NCBI RefSeq assembly: GCF_014217625.1
Contig: NZ_CP043641.1
Location: forward strand, 1,302,001-1,366,000
Reading direction: 5' to 3'
From: Leifsonia shinshuensis
GTDB taxonomy: Bacteria; Actinomycetota; Actinomycetes; Actinomycetales; Microbacteriaceae
Length of the DNA stretch: 64,000 nucleotides
Below the pieces are notes generated by a model. It had not been told where the DNA came from and made no database searches. It saw nothing but the letters and a program-made list of their open reading frames with translations. Below, in pieces: positions 44,643 to 54,781 of the stretch (position 1 is its first letter; every line of letters starts with the position of its first letter). Both the position numbers and the translations under genes were made by a program.

Positions 44643-46874
44643 CTAGCGGTGGTCGTTCTCGTGGCCGTGCGAGTGCGCGGTGCCGTGGCCGTTGGTCGGC
44701 TGCGGCATCGACTTCTGCACCTGCATCAGGAACTCGACGTTGCTCGAGGTCTCCTTCAGGCGGCCGAGCACGATCTCCAGGGCCTGCTGCTGGTCGAGGC
44801 CGGCGAGGGCGCGACGCAGCTTCCAGGTGATCTTGACCTCGTCCTGGCCCATCAGCATCTCCTCGCGGCGGGTGCCGGAGGCGTTGACGTCGACGGCCGG
44901 GAAGATGCGCTTGTCGGCCAGCTGGCGCGACAGGCGGAGCTCCATGTTTCCGGTGCCCTTGAACTCCTCGAAGATCACCTCGTCCATCTTGGAGCCGGTC
45001 TCCACCAGCGCCGAGGCGAGGATGGTCAGCGAGCCGCCGTGCTCGATGTTGCGCGCGGCGCCGAAGAAGCGCTTCGGCGGGTACAGCGCGGAGGCGTCGA
45101 CACCGCCCGACAGGATGCGGCCGGAGGCCGGGGCCGTCAGGTTGTACGCGCGGCCGAGGCGGGTGATCGAGTCGAGCAGCACGACCACGTCGTGGCCGAG
45201 CTCGACCAGGCGCTTGGCGCGCTCGATCGCGAGCTCCGCGACGGTGGTGTGGTCCTCCGCCGGGCGGTCGAAGGTGGAGGCGATGACCTCACCCTTGACC
45301 GTGCGCTGCATGTCGGTGACCTCTTCTGGACGCTCGTCCACCAGGACGACCATGAGGTGAACCTCGGGGTTGTTGGTGGTGATCGCGTTGGCGATCTGCT
45401 GCATCACGATGGTCTTGCCGGCCTTCGGGGGCGCGACGATGAGGCCGCGCTGGCCCTTGCCGATCGGGGCGACCAGGTCGATGATCCGCTGGGTGACCTT
45501 GCCCGGCTCGGTCTCGAGCCGCAGGCGCTCCTGCGGGTACAGCGGGGTGAGCTTGCCGAACTCGACGCGGGTCGCGGCCTCCTCGACGGTCTGGCCGTTG
45601 ATCGAGTCGACCTTCACCAGAGCGTTGTACTTCTGGCGGCTGTTGTTGTCGCCCTCGCGCGGCTGGCGGATGGCGCCGACGACGGCGTCGCCCTTGCGGA
45701 GGCTGTACTTCTTGACCTGGCCGAGCGAGACGTAGACGTCGCTGGCGCCCGGGAGGTAGCCCGTGGTGCGGACGAACGCGTAGTTGTCCAGCACGTCGAG
45801 GATGCCCGCGACCGGGATCAGCACGTCGTCGTCGGCGATCTCGGGCTCGAGGTCGTCGCCGCCCGCGCCGCCACGGCGCTTGCGGTTGCGGTCGCGGTAG
45901 CGTCCGGCGCGGTCGCCGTCGGCCTGCTCCTGCTGCTGCGGGCCGCGGTTCTGCTGGCCGCCCCGCTGGCCGCCGTCGCCCTGGAGGTCCTTCGGCTGGC
46001 CCTGGTTCTGCTGACCCTGCTGGTTCTGGCCCTGCTGGTTCTGACCCTGCTGGTTCTGGCCCTGCTGGTTCTGGCCCTGCTGGTTCTGGTCGCCGTTCTG
46101 GCCGCCCTTGTTGCGGTTGCGGTTGCGGCGGCTGCGGCCGGACTGCTGCTGCTCGCCGCCCTGCTCGGCGGACTCGGCCTGCTGGTCGCCGCCCTGGTCG
46201 CCTCGGGCCTGCTCGCCCTGCGCCGCCTCGGCCGACTGCTCGTCGGCCTCCTGCGCGCCGTTCTGCTGGCCCTGGCCGTTCTGGCCGCCACGGCCGCGGC
46301 GACGGCGTCCGCCGCCCTGGCCGTCGCGCTGGGCCTGCTCGCGGGAGGCGAGCGCGGAGTCGAGCAGCGCGTCGACGTCCGGGATGAGCGACTCGACACC
46401 GGTCTCGCCGGTGTTGACGTGGGCGCCGGCGCCGACGCTGGTCGACGGGGCGATGCTCGTGCCGTCCGGGCTGGAGGCACGGCGCGAGCCGCGGCGACGC
46501 GGCTCGGCGACGGGCTCCGTCAGGGAGTCGCGGCCCAGGAGGGCGTCGCCGGCGATCGGCTCGTCCGCGGCAGGCTCGGCGATGAGCGGCTCGATGAGCA
46601 CCTGGGAGGCCGCGGTCGCGTGGTCCGCCTGCTGCTCGTTCTCGGTCGGCTCGGTCTCGATGGAGACCGGCTCGGCCGCTTCCGGCTCGGCGGGCGCGTC
46701 GGTTCCGGCGGCCGCGGCGCGAGCCGTCGCGATCGCCTCGACCAGCTCGCCCTTGCGGAGCCGGGTCGCGCCCTGGAGGCCGAGCTCGGCGGCGAGAGCC
46801 TGCAGCTCCGCCACCTTGAGCGAGGTCAGGTCGCTGGTGTCCACGCCCCCGGCGTGGAGTTCGACATCAGTCAC
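44643..46874 (-). CDS. rho: Transcription termination factor Rho with long disordered insert
   Basis: 743 residues. A Rho-N (SAP-like) helix bundle at about 10-50 is followed by roughly 280 residues of low-complexity sequence: acidic/Ala-rich, then Gln/Gly/Arg-rich with at least five tandem QNQQG units. The conserved core starts at about 340: RNA-binding domain ('[20 protein letters not shown]'), then the hexameric ATPase with '[20 protein letters not shown]' and '[12 protein letters not shown]'. The GTG at 46874 is preferred (AAAGGA upstream); a start 30 bases earlier is possible. Rho releases untranslated transcripts; the insert is expected to change RNA binding or assembly. Confidence 0.94.
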   Translation of the reverse strand: MTDVELHAGGVDTSDLTSLKVAELQALAAELGLQGATRLRKGELVEAIATARAAAAGTDAPAEPEAAEPVSIETEPTENEQQADHATAASQVLIEPLIAEPAADEPIAGDALLGRDSLTEPVAEPRRRGSRRASSPDGTSIAPSTSVGAGAHVNTGETGVESLIPDVDALLDSALASREQAQRDGQGGGRRRRGRGGQNGQGQQNGAQEADEQSAEAAQGEQARGDQGGDQQAESAEQGGEQQQSGRSRRNRNRNKGGQNGDQNQQGQNQQGQNQQGQNQQGQNQQGQQNQGQPKDLQGDGGQRGGQQNRGPQQQEQADGDRAGRYRDRNRKRRGGAGGDDLEPEIADDDVLIPVAGILDVLDNYAFVRTTGYLPGASDVYVSLGQVKKYSLRKGDAVVGAIRQPREGDNNSRQKYNALVKVDSINGQTVEEAATRVEFGKLTPLYPQERLRLETEPGKVTQRIIDLVAPIGKGQRGLIVAPPKAGKTIVMQQIANAITTNNPEVHLMVVLVDERPEEVTDMQRTVKGEVIASTFDRPAEDHTTVAELAIERAKRLVELGHDVVVLLDSITRLGRAYNLTAPASGRILSGGVDASALYPPKRFFGAARNIEHGGSLTILASALVETGSKMDEVIFEEFKGTGNMELRLSRQLADKRIFPAVDVNASGTRREEMLMGQDEVKITWKLRRALAGLDQQQALEIVLGRLKETSSNVEFLMQVQKSMPQPTNGHGTAHSHGHENDHR
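46000..46092. repeat. 15-bp tandem repeats inside rho
   Basis: A CTGCTGGTTCTGGCC-like unit is repeated about six times with few changes, encoding the QNQQG units. Confidence 0.85.
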
Positions 46875-46904
46875 TGAAGAGGATTCCTTTCCCCCGACGC
46901 GCAC

Positions 46905-47134
46905 TCTGCGCGCCGCTGTGGAGCACTCGTCACGTGAGCCTGCCTTACCGTGCTGCGTTCGGATCCGCGCTACGGTGCGCTCTGGATCTCCGGATGCTCC
47001 GGAGAACCGAAAAGCGCAGGCAGGAGTGACGGCATGATTGCTAAGAGATCACCCGGAAGCTGGATTCGCTCGTGACGCGGGTTCTTCACGGGTGCACTCG
47101 GTAGTTTACCACCTCGCGACAGGCGATTCTGACG
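46905..47134 (-). promoter_or_regulatory. Long rho leader with stem-loop and possible 21-codon ORF
   Basis: A TAAACT -10 candidate lies at 47103-47108, implying a leader of about 220 bases. Inside it is an ATG at 47035 opening a 21-residue frame (MPSLLPALFG...) that stops at 46970. Within that frame is a perfect 8-bp stem with a three-base loop (TCTCCGGA and complement, 46987-47005). Rho commonly regulates its own synthesis through its leader, so an attenuation role is plausible. Confidence 0.4.
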
Positions 47135-48097
47135 CTAGGCCGCCGGTGTGTCCGCCTCGTCCACGGCCGCCGGAGCGACCGTCGCGCCCTTGAAATCGAC
47201 CGCGAGCATCAGCGGCTGCCAGGCCGTCTGGGCTTCGCGGGCGACGAGCTCCGCGGCGGCGAGCCGCTGGCTCGGGTCGCTGCACAGCACGAGGATGGAC
47301 GGTCCCGCCCCCGAGACCACCGCGGCGAAGCCGTTGGACCGCAGCAGCGTGATCAGCCGGTCGGTCTCGGGCATGGCCGAGGCGCGGTAGCTCTGGTGGA
47401 GCTTGTCCTCGGTCGCCGCGTGCAGCAGCTCGGGGCTCTGGATGAGCGCCGCGACCAGCAGGGCCGAGCGCGAGACGTTGAAGACGGCGTCCTCGTGGGG
47501 CACCGACTGCGGCTGGAGGCTGCGGGCGAGCGCGGTCGACATGACGTGCTCTGGCACGAGCACGAGCGGCGAGACGCCGCGGTGCACGATCAGCTTCTTG
47601 AACCGCGGGCCGTCCGGCGTGACCCAGGCGATCGTGAGGCCGCCGAAGAGCGCCGGCGCGACGTTGTCGGGGTGGCCCTCCATGTCGTTCGCGAGCGCCA
47701 GCAGCGCCTGGGCGTCGAGCTCGACGACGCCCTCCAGCAGGCCCTTGGCCGCCATGATGCCGGAGACGATGGCCGCGCCGGACGAGCCCATGCCGCGTCC
47801 GTGCGGGATGCTATTGCGCGCCACCAGGTTCAGCCCGGGCAGCGCGACACCGACCGACTCGAAGGTGTGGGCGATCGCGCGCACGACGAGGTTGCTCTCG
47901 TCGGTCGGGACCTCCCCCGCCCCGACGCCGACGACGTCCACGGTCGCGCCCGGCTCGTCGCGCACGCTGACGCGCAGCTCGTCGTAGAGGGCGAGCGAGA
48001 GCCCGAGCGTGTCGAAGCCGGGGCCGAGGTTGGCGCTGGTCGCCGGGACCTTGACCGCGACCGCGCGCCCGCGCAGGTCGACGGCGCGCAAGGTCAT
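47135..48097 (-). CDS. thrB: Homoserine kinase
   Basis: 320 residues, GHMP kinase family. 'VKVPATSANLGPGFDTLGLSLALYD' (start 'PATSANLGPGFD') is motif 1, the ATP loop is 'IPHGRGMGSSGAAIVSG', and motif 3 is 'AVVSGAGPSILVL'. It phosphorylates homoserine for threonine synthase. The ATG at 48097 overlaps the thrC stop (ATGA). It is the last gene of lysA-hom-thrC-thrB. Confidence 0.95.
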   Translation of the reverse strand: MTLRAVDLRGRAVAVKVPATSANLGPGFDTLGLSLALYDELRVSVRDEPGATVDVVGVGAGEVPTDESNLVVRAIAHTFESVGVALPGLNLVARNSIPHGRGMGSSGAAIVSGIMAAKGLLEGVVELDAQALLALANDMEGHPDNVAPALFGGLTIAWVTPDGPRFKKLIVHRGVSPLVLVPEHVMSTALARSLQPQSVPHEDAVFNVSRSALLVAALIQSPELLHAATEDKLHQSYRASAMPETDRLITLLRSNGFAAVVSGAGPSILVLCSDPSQRLAAAELVAREAQTAWQPLMLAVDFKGATVAPAAVDEADTPAA

Positions 48098-49215
48098 GCG
48101 GACGCCCCGGCGGTCGGGACGAGGCCGAGCACGTCGGCGATCGCGTTGGTGTCGACCGGGACGCTGGTCGGCTGCACGTCGGAGCCGTCGGCCGTGCGGA
48201 GGGCCCACTGCGGGTCCTTCAGGCCGTGGCCGGTGACGGTGAGCACGACGGTGGCGCCGGCCGGGATGACGCCGGCGGCCGAACGCTCCAGGAGGCCGGC
48301 GACGCTGATCGCGCTGGCGGGCTCCACGAAGATGCCGACCTCGGCGGACAGGATGCGGTGCGCCTCCAGGATGCCGGCGTCGTCGATCGCGCCGAAGTAG
48401 CCGTCGCTGTCGTCGCGCGCGTTGAGCGCGAGCTCCCACGACGCGGGGTTGCCGATCCGGATCGCGGTGGCGATGGTGTCGGGCTCCTTGACGGCGTGGC
48501 CGAGCACGATCGGGGCGCTGCCGGCGGCCTGGAAGCCGAACATCCGCGGCAGCTTGGTGGCCTCCCCACGCTGCAGCTCCTCGGTGTAGCCGCGGTGGTA
48601 GGCGGTGTAGTTGCCGGCGTTGCCGACCGGGACGATGTGGAAGTCCGGGGCGTCGCCCAGGACCTCGACGACCTCGAACGCGGCGGTCTTCTGGCCCTCG
48701 ATGCGGTCGGGGTTGACCGAGTTGACCAGGTGCACCGGGTAGTTGGTGGCCAGGTCGCGGGCGATGTCGAGACAGTCGTCGAAGTTGCCCTGCACCTGGA
48801 GGAGCTGCGCGTTGTGCGCGATCGCCTGGCTGAGCTTGCCCATCGCGATCTTGCCCTCCGGCACCAGCACGACGGCCTGGATGCCGGCGTGGGTGGCGTA
48901 CGCGGCAGCCGACGCCGAGGTGTTGCCGGTGGACGCGCAGATGACGGCCTTCGCGCCGTGCTCGACGGCCTTGGAGATGGCCATCGTCATGCCGCGGTCC
49001 TTGAACGACCCGGTCGGGTTCATGCCCTCGAACTTCACGAAGACGTTCGCACCCGTGCGCGCGGACAGCGCAGGGGCGGGCAGGAGCGGCGTTCCGCCCT
49101 CGCCGAGCGTCACGATCGGAGTCGCCTCGGAGATGTTCAGGCGGTCCGCGTACTCGCGGAGCACGCCGCGCCACTGCCGGCTGTACGACTTCGGCCCATT
49201 CGACGACTGGGGCAT
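48094..49215 (-). CDS. thrC: Threonine synthase
   Basis: 373 residues, PLP-dependent, converting O-phosphohomoserine to threonine. Lys72 in 'NPTGSFKDRGM' binds PLP; 'ICASTGNTSASAAAYA' and 'VPVGNAGNYTAYHRG' are the substrate and phosphate loops. It is of the compact bacterial type without the N-terminal extension of plant or yeast enzymes. Its ATG shares one base with the hom stop (TAATG). Confidence 0.96.
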   Translation of the reverse strand: MPQSSNGPKSYSRQWRGVLREYADRLNISEATPIVTLGEGGTPLLPAPALSARTGANVFVKFEGMNPTGSFKDRGMTMAISKAVEHGAKAVICASTGNTSASAAAYATHAGIQAVVLVPEGKIAMGKLSQAIAHNAQLLQVQGNFDDCLDIARDLATNYPVHLVNSVNPDRIEGQKTAAFEVVEVLGDAPDFHIVPVGNAGNYTAYHRGYTEELQRGEATKLPRMFGFQAAGSAPIVLGHAVKEPDTIATAIRIGNPASWELALNARDDSDGYFGAIDDAGILEAHRILSAEVGIFVEPASAISVAGLLERSAAGVIPAGATVVLTVTGHGLKDPQWALRTADGSDVQPTSVPVDTNAIADVLGLVPTAGASA

Positions 49216-50588
49216 TACGATCCTTCGACTCGGAGAACGGAAGAGACGGCGGTCACCACGTCGCTCGCGGCGAGCGCCTCCACGGTGGCCGCCAGCGCGG
49301 CCTCCTCGGCTTCGTGGGTGCCGATCACCAGGGTAGCGGTGGGGGCGGTCGCGCCGTGAATCGGTGCCACACTCTGCAATGGGGACCGCCCCGGTATGAC
49401 GACGGCGCCGGTGCTGCTCGGCACGGACTGCTGCACCGTCTCCACGCTCACCCCGCCGTCGCTCAGGATGCGGGCGACCGTGGCGAGCACGCCCGGCTGG
49501 TCCGCCACGGACAGCGTGATCTGGTAGCGCGTGACGACGCGGCCGACGTCGAGCACCGGGAGGCCGGCGTGCGTCGACTCCGCGACGCCCGGGCCGCCCA
49601 CGACGTGGCGCCGCGCGGCGGACACGACGTCGCCGAGCACGGCGGAGGCCGTCTCGACGCCTCCGGCGCCCGCGCCGTAGAACATGAGGTCGCCCGCGGA
49701 CTCGGCCTGGACGAAGACCGCGTTGTGTGCGCCGCGCACGGCGGCGAGCGGGTGCTCCCGGCTGATCAGGGCCGGGTAGACGCGGGCGGAGACGCCCTCT
49801 TCGCCGGTCTCCGGGTCGACCAGCCGCTCGCAGATCGCCAGCAGCTTGATCACCCAGCCTCCTGCGCGGGCCGCCTCGACCTGCTCGCGGGTGACCGCGG
49901 TGATGCCCTCGCGGTAGACCTGCTCCAGCGGCACGGTGGTGTGGAAGGCGAGGCTCGCCAGGATCGCGGCCTTCTGCGCGGCGTCGTAGCCGCCGATGTC
50001 GGCGGTCGGGTCGGCCTCCGCGTAGCCGCGCTCGGTGGCGGTCGCGAGGGCGTCGGCGAGGGACTCCCCCGTCGCGTCCATCCGGTCGAGGATAAAGTTG
50101 GTCGTGCCGTTGACGATGCCGAGGATGCGCTTGACGGTGTCGCCGGCGAGGCTGTCGCGCAGCGGCCGGATGATCGGGATGGCGCCCGCGACGGCGGCCT
50201 CGTAGTAGAGCTGCGCTCCGACCTGCTCCGCGGCCTCGAACAGCTCGGGGCCGTGCGTGGCGAGCAGCGCCTTGTTGGCCGTGATCACGTCGGCGCCGGA
50301 GTTCAGCGCCTCCAGCACGTAGCCGCGGGCCGGCTCGACACCGCCCATCAGCTCAACGACGATGTCCGCCCCGAGGATGAGCGAGGTGGCGTCGGTGGTG
50401 AAGAGCTCCTTCGGGAGGTCGGCGTCACGCGGCGCGTCGACGTCGCGCACCGCGATGCCGACCAGTTCGAGCCGGGCGCCGACGCGGGAGGCGAACTCGT
50501 CGCCCTGCTCCAGCAGCAGCCGCGCCACCTGGGAGCCGACGGAGCCAGCGCCCAGCAGCGCGACGCGGAGGTTGCGGTATTCGATCAT
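49215..50588 (-). CDS. hom: Homoserine dehydrogenase
   Basis: 457 residues. The N-terminal NAD(P)-binding motif 'VALLGAGSVGSQVARLL', the catalytic 'YYEAAVAGAIPIIRPL' and 'ILGIVNGTTNFIL', and the 'EADPTADIGGYDAAQK' motif identify it. From about residue 370 an ACT domain ('SVADQPGVLATVARILSDGGVS') is expected to give feedback inhibition by threonine. It commits aspartate semialdehyde to threonine and methionine. The ATG overlaps the end of lysA (ATGA). Confidence 0.96.
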   Translation of the reverse strand: MIEYRNLRVALLGAGSVGSQVARLLLEQGDEFASRVGARLELVGIAVRDVDAPRDADLPKELFTTDATSLILGADIVVELMGGVEPARGYVLEALNSGADVITANKALLATHGPELFEAAEQVGAQLYYEAAVAGAIPIIRPLRDSLAGDTVKRILGIVNGTTNFILDRMDATGESLADALATATERGYAEADPTADIGGYDAAQKAAILASLAFHTTVPLEQVYREGITAVTREQVEAARAGGWVIKLLAICERLVDPETGEEGVSARVYPALISREHPLAAVRGAHNAVFVQAESAGDLMFYGAGAGGVETASAVLGDVVSAARRHVVGGPGVAESTHAGLPVLDVGRVVTRYQITLSVADQPGVLATVARILSDGGVSVETVQQSVPSSTGAVVIPGRSPLQSVAPIHGATAPTATLVIGTHEAEEAALAATVEALAASDVVTAVSSVLRVEGS

Positions 50589-52000
50589 CGGCGGGTGCTC
50601 CCGTCTTCGTACGCGGCGTCGCGTGCCAGCAGGTCCGCCTCGGTCTCGCCGCGCACGATGACGCGGGCCGCGCCGTCCTTCACGGCGACCACCGGCGGGC
50701 GGCCGAGGTAGTTGTAGTTGCTGGCCAGCGACCAGCAGTAGGCACCCGTCGCGGGCACGGCGAGGAGGTCGCCGGGGGCGACGTCGCCGGGCAGGTACTC
50801 GGCGTCCACGACGATGTCGCCGCTCTCGCAGTGCTTGCCCGCGACCCGGACGAGCACGGATGCGGCGGCGGACTCCCGGCCGGCGATCCTGGCGGAGTAG
50901 TCGGCGCCGTAGAGGGCCGGGCGGGCGTTGTCGCTCATCCCGCCGTCCACGCTCACGTAGCGGCGCACCGCGGTCTCGCCGTCGTCCTGCGCAGCGACCG
51001 TGACGTCCTTGGTCGTGCCGACCGTGTAGAGGGTGAGGCCCGCTGCGCCGATGATCGACCGGCCCGGCTCGAACGCGACGGCGGGGATCGGGATGTCCAG
51101 GTCTTCGCAGCCGGCTGCCACGGTCTCCGCGATGCTCCGGGCGAGCAGGTCGATCGGCGCCGGGTCGTCGGCGGCGGTGTACGCGATGCCGAAGCCGCCG
51201 CCCAGGTTCAGCTCGGGGACGTCGCCGCCGGCCAGCAGTTCCTTGTGCACGGCGAGCAGGCGCGCGGCGGACTCGGCGAAGCCGTCCGCCCCGAAGATCT
51301 GCGAGCCGATGTGGCAGTGCAGGCCGAGGAAGGCGAGCCACGCGTGCGATCGGATGCGCGCGACGGCGTCCGCCGCCTCGGCCAGGGCGATGCCGAACTT
51401 CTGGTCCTCGTGCGCTGTGGCCAGGAAGGCGTGCGTGTGCGCGTGCACCCCGCTGTTCACCCGCAGCCGCACGCGCTGGACGACGCCGTGGCGCTCGGCA
51501 GCCTCGGCGACGCGGTCGACCTCCTGGAGGCTGTCGATGATGATGGCGCCGACGCCGGCCGCGACGGCGCGGTCGATCTCGGCGAGCGACTTGTTGTTGC
51601 CGTGGAACCCGAGCCGTTCCGCCGGCACACCCGCCGCGAGGGCGACGGCGAGCTCGCCTCCCGAGCAGACGTCGATGTTGAGTCCGGCCTCCGTCATCCA
51701 CCGGGCGATCTCGATCGAGAGGAACGCCTTTCCCGCGTAGTAGACCCGGGCCGACGAGCCGACCTCGGCGAACGCGCGCTGCAACGCCGAGCGGACCTCG
51801 ACCGCGCGCTCGCGCGCCTCGGACTCGTCGACGACGTAGAGCGGCGTGCCGAAGCGCTCGGCCAGCTCGGCGACGGGGACGCCGCCGACGACGATGCCGC
51901 CCTCCTCGCGGTGGACGGTGCGCGACCAGAGACCGGGGACCAGCGCGTTCGCGTCACCCGGCTCGGTCAGCCACGGGGGTGCGAGCGGATTCGATGCCAT
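50585..52000 (-). CDS. lysA: Diaminopimelate decarboxylase
   Basis: 471 residues from the ATG at 52000 (a frame start 30 bases upstream is less likely). It is a fold-type III PLP enzyme: Lys91 in 'VYYAGKAFLS' binds PLP, 'LGLHCHIGSQI' and 'LNLGGGFGIAY' hold the phosphate, and the 'KHCESGDIV' Cys comes from the partner subunit. It makes lysine from meso-diaminopimelate. First gene of the lysA-hom-thrC-thrB operon, with argS upstream beyond a DUF2993 gene, a common actinobacterial order. Confidence 0.96.
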   Translation of the reverse strand: MASNPLAPPWLTEPGDANALVPGLWSRTVHREEGGIVVGGVPVAELAERFGTPLYVVDESEARERAVEVRSALQRAFAEVGSSARVYYAGKAFLSIEIARWMTEAGLNIDVCSGGELAVALAAGVPAERLGFHGNNKSLAEIDRAVAAGVGAIIIDSLQEVDRVAEAAERHGVVQRVRLRVNSGVHAHTHAFLATAHEDQKFGIALAEAADAVARIRSHAWLAFLGLHCHIGSQIFGADGFAESAARLLAVHKELLAGGDVPELNLGGGFGIAYTAADDPAPIDLLARSIAETVAAGCEDLDIPIPAVAFEPGRSIIGAAGLTLYTVGTTKDVTVAAQDDGETAVRRYVSVDGGMSDNARPALYGADYSARIAGRESAAASVLVRVAGKHCESGDIVVDAEYLPGDVAPGDLLAVPATGAYCWSLASNYNYLGRPPVVAVKDGAARVIVRGETEADLLARDAAYEDGSTRR

Positions 52001-52154
52001 GGGGACAACCTCACGAGTACGGAGAAACAAGTACGACGAGTGGGGTTCTCTCTGGCGAGCGGACCCGGATTGGCCCCTGAAGCCGTTGGAGAAAGAACGA
52101 ACGGTGGAGAAGTTGCATGAAGTCTATCGAGCGCCACGCACCTGCTTCGCCGTG

Positions 52155-52976
52155 TTACGAGCAGCTCCCCTTGCTGTGCAGGAACTTCTCGTCCATCACG
52201 AAGTTCGAGGCGGTGAGCGTGACGGTGGCGCGATTCGGCGTGACGCGGATGTCGCTGACCTGCACCCCGTCGGGGAGGTACTGGGCCGCGCACAGCGGGA
52301 ACGGACCCGACGCGGTGAGCGCCTGGATCAGCTTCGTGATGCTGACGTTGCCCGCCCCGGCCGAGACGCTGGCCTTGCCGGGCGTGAGCAGGACGGTGCT
52401 CCCGTTCGCCTTGGCGGTCGCGCTCACCGTGTAGTCGACCGGGAGGCCGAGCAGGTCGATCGTGCCGTCGTAGCCGAGCACCCCGTCGCCCAGGGTGATG
52501 TCGCCCTTGGCGCCGGGGATGGTGACGAGCTTGTTCAACGAGTCCTGCGAGATGCTCAGCGTGCCCGTGGCCGACTGGATCGGCTTGCTGAAGTCCGTCG
52601 GCACTCCTGTGGCGTGAATGGCCGCGCTCAGCGGGGCGCCGTTGACGGTCGCGTGCGGCGCCACCAGGTCTACGTCCGAGAAGCTGCCCTCCAGAAACTG
52701 CGCGAGCACGGAAAAGCCGCCGATGTGCACGGTGACGTCGGCCTTCACCGTGTCCGGCAGGTTCTTCTCGATCTCGGTCGCCACCCGCTGCTCCGCGACC
52801 GCGCGCGTCACGGCGTCGGCGACCACCAGCAGGAGGACGACGACAACGACCGGGATCACGATCCAGAGCACGGTCTTCAGCCAGCGCGGCCGGCGGCGGC
52901 GCGGAGGCACAGTGGCGGCTCCCGCCGGCTGCTCGCCGGCCAGGACCTCGGTGGGCTGATCGCGCTGGTCGCTCAT
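52155..52976 (-). CDS. DUF2993 (LmeA-like) membrane-anchored protein
   Basis: 273 residues. A Pro/Arg-rich cytoplasmic N-terminus is followed by one membrane helix (about 33-56, 'VLWIVIPVVVVVLLLVVADAV') and an extracytoplasmic domain with 'TVHIGGFSVLAQFLEGSFSDVDL' (core 'GFSVLAQFLEG'), the DUF2993 signature. In mycobacteria LmeA helps lipomannan elongation, and the fold is a lipid-binding one, so binding of an envelope lipid is a reasonable inference. It begins four bases after argS and is probably co-transcribed with it. Confidence 0.87.
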   Translation of the reverse strand: MSDQRDQPTEVLAGEQPAGAATVPPRRRRPRWLKTVLWIVIPVVVVVLLLVVADAVTRAVAEQRVATEIEKNLPDTVKADVTVHIGGFSVLAQFLEGSFSDVDLVAPHATVNGAPLSAAIHATGVPTDFSKPIQSATGTLSISQDSLNKLVTIPGAKGDITLGDGVLGYDGTIDLLGLPVDYTVSATAKANGSTVLLTPGKASVSAGAGNVSITKLIQALTASGPFPLCAAQYLPDGVQVSDIRVTPNRATVTLTASNFVMDEKFLHSKGSCS

Positions 52977-52980
52977 GCCG

Positions 52981-54684
52981 TCACATCCGCTCCGGAGCGG
53001 ACACCCCCACCAGCGCCAGGCCGTTGCGGACGACCTGGCCGGTCGCGTCGTTCAGCCAGAGGCGGGTGCGGTGGGCGTCGGTGATCGGCTCGTCGCCGTG
53101 CGGCAGGACGCGGGTGGATCCGTCGCGCACGGCGTACCAGGCGTGGTACAGCCCGGCGAGCTCCTCGATGTAGCGCGCGACGCGGTGCGGCTCGCGCAGC
53201 TCCGCGGCCTGGGCGATCACGCGAGGGAACTCCTGGAGGCCGCCGAGCAGGGCGCTCTCGGTCTCGTGCGTGAGCAGTTCCGGCTTGAAGACGCTGCGGT
53301 CGACGCCCGACTTGGCGGCGTTCGCGGCCACCGAGCGGGTGCGGGCGTGCGCGTACTGCACGTAGTAGACGGGGTTCTCGTTGCTGCGCTTGGTGAGCAG
53401 GTCGAGGTCGATGTCGAGCTGCGAGTCGGTCGAGGAGCGCACCAGCGAGTAGCGGGCCGCGTCCACGCCGACGGCGTCGACCAGGTCGTCGAGCGTGACG
53501 ATGGTGCCGGCGCGCTTGGACATCCGGACCGGCTCGCCGTCCTTGACCAGGTTGACCATCTGGCCGATCAGGATCTGGAGGTTGACGTGCGGCTCGTCGC
53601 CGAACGCCTCCACCATCGCCATCAGCCGGCCGATGTAGCCGTGGTGGTCGGCGCCGAGCATGATGATGTTCTGCTCGAAGCCGCGCTCGCGCTTATCGAG
53701 GTAGTAGCCGAGGTCGCCGGAGATGTAGGCGGGCTCGCCGTTCGAGCGAACGACGACGCGGTCGCGGTCGTCGCCGAAGGTCGTGGTGCGCAGCCAGATC
53801 GCGCCGTCGGCCTCGAAGATGTGGCCGAGCTCGTCGAGACGCTCGATGGCGCGCTCCACGGCGCCGGACTCGTGCAGGGAGTCCTCGTGGAAGTAGACGT
53901 CGAAGTCGACGCCGAACGCGTGCAGCCGGTTCTTGATCTCCTGGAACATCAGCTCGGTGCCGAGGCCGCGGAAGACCTCCTGCTGCTGCTCGCGCGACAG
54001 CGCGGCCAGGTCGCCGATCTCCGGGTCGGCCGCGGCGCGGGTCGCGACCTCGGCCGCGATCTCGCCGATGTAGGCGCCGCCGTAGCCGTCCTCCGGCGTC
54101 GCCTCGCCGAGGTAGGCGGCGAGGAGGCTGCGCGCGAAGCGGTCGATCTGCGAGCCGTGGTCGTTGAAGTAGTACTCGCGGGTGACGTCGGCGCCCGCGG
54201 CCTGCAGGATGCGGGCGAGGCTGTCGCCGACGGCCGCCCAGCGGGCGCCGCCGAGGTGGATCGGGCCGGTCGGGTTCGCGGAGACGAACTCCAGGTTGAC
54301 CAGAAGGCCGTCGTAGAGGTCGCCGCGGCCGTAGGCGTCGCCGGCCTCCACGATCGTCTGGGCGAGCTTGCCGGCGGCCGCGGCCTCCAGGCGGAAGTTG
54401 ATGAAGCCGGGACCGGCGACCTCGGCGGACGCGACGCCCTCGATGCCGTCCGCGCCCTCGGCGATCTCGGTCGCGAGCTCGCGCGGGTTGGCGCCGAGCC
54501 GCTTGGCGAGCCGCATCGCGACGTTGGACGACCAGTCGCCGTGCTCGCGGTTCTTCGGGCGCTCCAGCGGGATGTCCTCCGCGGTGATCGTGAGCTCCTG
54601 GATGCTCTCGTCGGCCTCGCGTCGGCGGCTCACCACGGTCGTCACGATGGCGAGCAGGGCGGCGGAGAGGTCATCGGGAGTCAT
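52981..54684 (-). CDS. argS: Arginyl-tRNA synthetase
   Basis: 567 residues, class I. An N-terminal Add-1 domain is followed by '[20 protein letters not shown]' (HIGH-type), the 'VRMSKRAGT' counterpart of KMSKS, and the anticodon-binding DALR domain at the end ('[22 protein letters not shown]'). It charges tRNA-Arg; the only tRNA gene in the window, tRNA-Arg(CCG), is 0.8 kb away. An ATG at 54684 sits eight bases from a TAGACT -10 box, and the longer open frame upstream is discounted. Confidence 0.96.
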   Translation of the reverse strand: MTPDDLSAALLAIVTTVVSRRREADESIQELTITAEDIPLERPKNREHGDWSSNVAMRLAKRLGANPRELATEIAEGADGIEGVASAEVAGPGFINFRLEAAAAGKLAQTIVEAGDAYGRGDLYDGLLVNLEFVSANPTGPIHLGGARWAAVGDSLARILQAAGADVTREYYFNDHGSQIDRFARSLLAAYLGEATPEDGYGGAYIGEIAAEVATRAAADPEIGDLAALSREQQQEVFRGLGTELMFQEIKNRLHAFGVDFDVYFHEDSLHESGAVERAIERLDELGHIFEADGAIWLRTTTFGDDRDRVVVRSNGEPAYISGDLGYYLDKRERGFEQNIIMLGADHHGYIGRLMAMVEAFGDEPHVNLQILIGQMVNLVKDGEPVRMSKRAGTIVTLDDLVDAVGVDAARYSLVRSSTDSQLDIDLDLLTKRSNENPVYYVQYAHARTRSVAANAAKSGVDRSVFKPELLTHETESALLGGLQEFPRVIAQAAELREPHRVARYIEELAGLYHAWYAVRDGSTRVLPHGDEPITDAHRTRLWLNDATGQVVRNGLALVGVSAPERM

Positions 54685-54692
54685 AGAGAAAT

Positions 54693-54698
54693 AGTCTA
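54693..54698 (-). promoter_or_regulatory. Putative -10 box of argS
   Basis: TAGACT on the minus strand, eight bases before the argS ATG. Confidence 0.45.
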
Positions 54699-54781
54699 AT
54701 GGCGCTCCAAGCCTTCCTCTTCCGGCTCTTGATAGGGTGCGATGCGACACCGCCGGGACGACACGGAAGACGCACAACCGC

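Noticed and set aside
46000..46092. CRISPR-like tandem repeats
   Set aside because: The 15-bp units are contiguous, in frame within rho and encode QNQQG; no spacers.
52003..52126. A 35-codon frame (ATG at 52118) just before lysA as a leader peptide
   Set aside because: A TAGACT box lies only two bases before the ATG, the peptide has no lysine or threonine run, and no alternative stem-loops are seen; too weak to claim attenuation.
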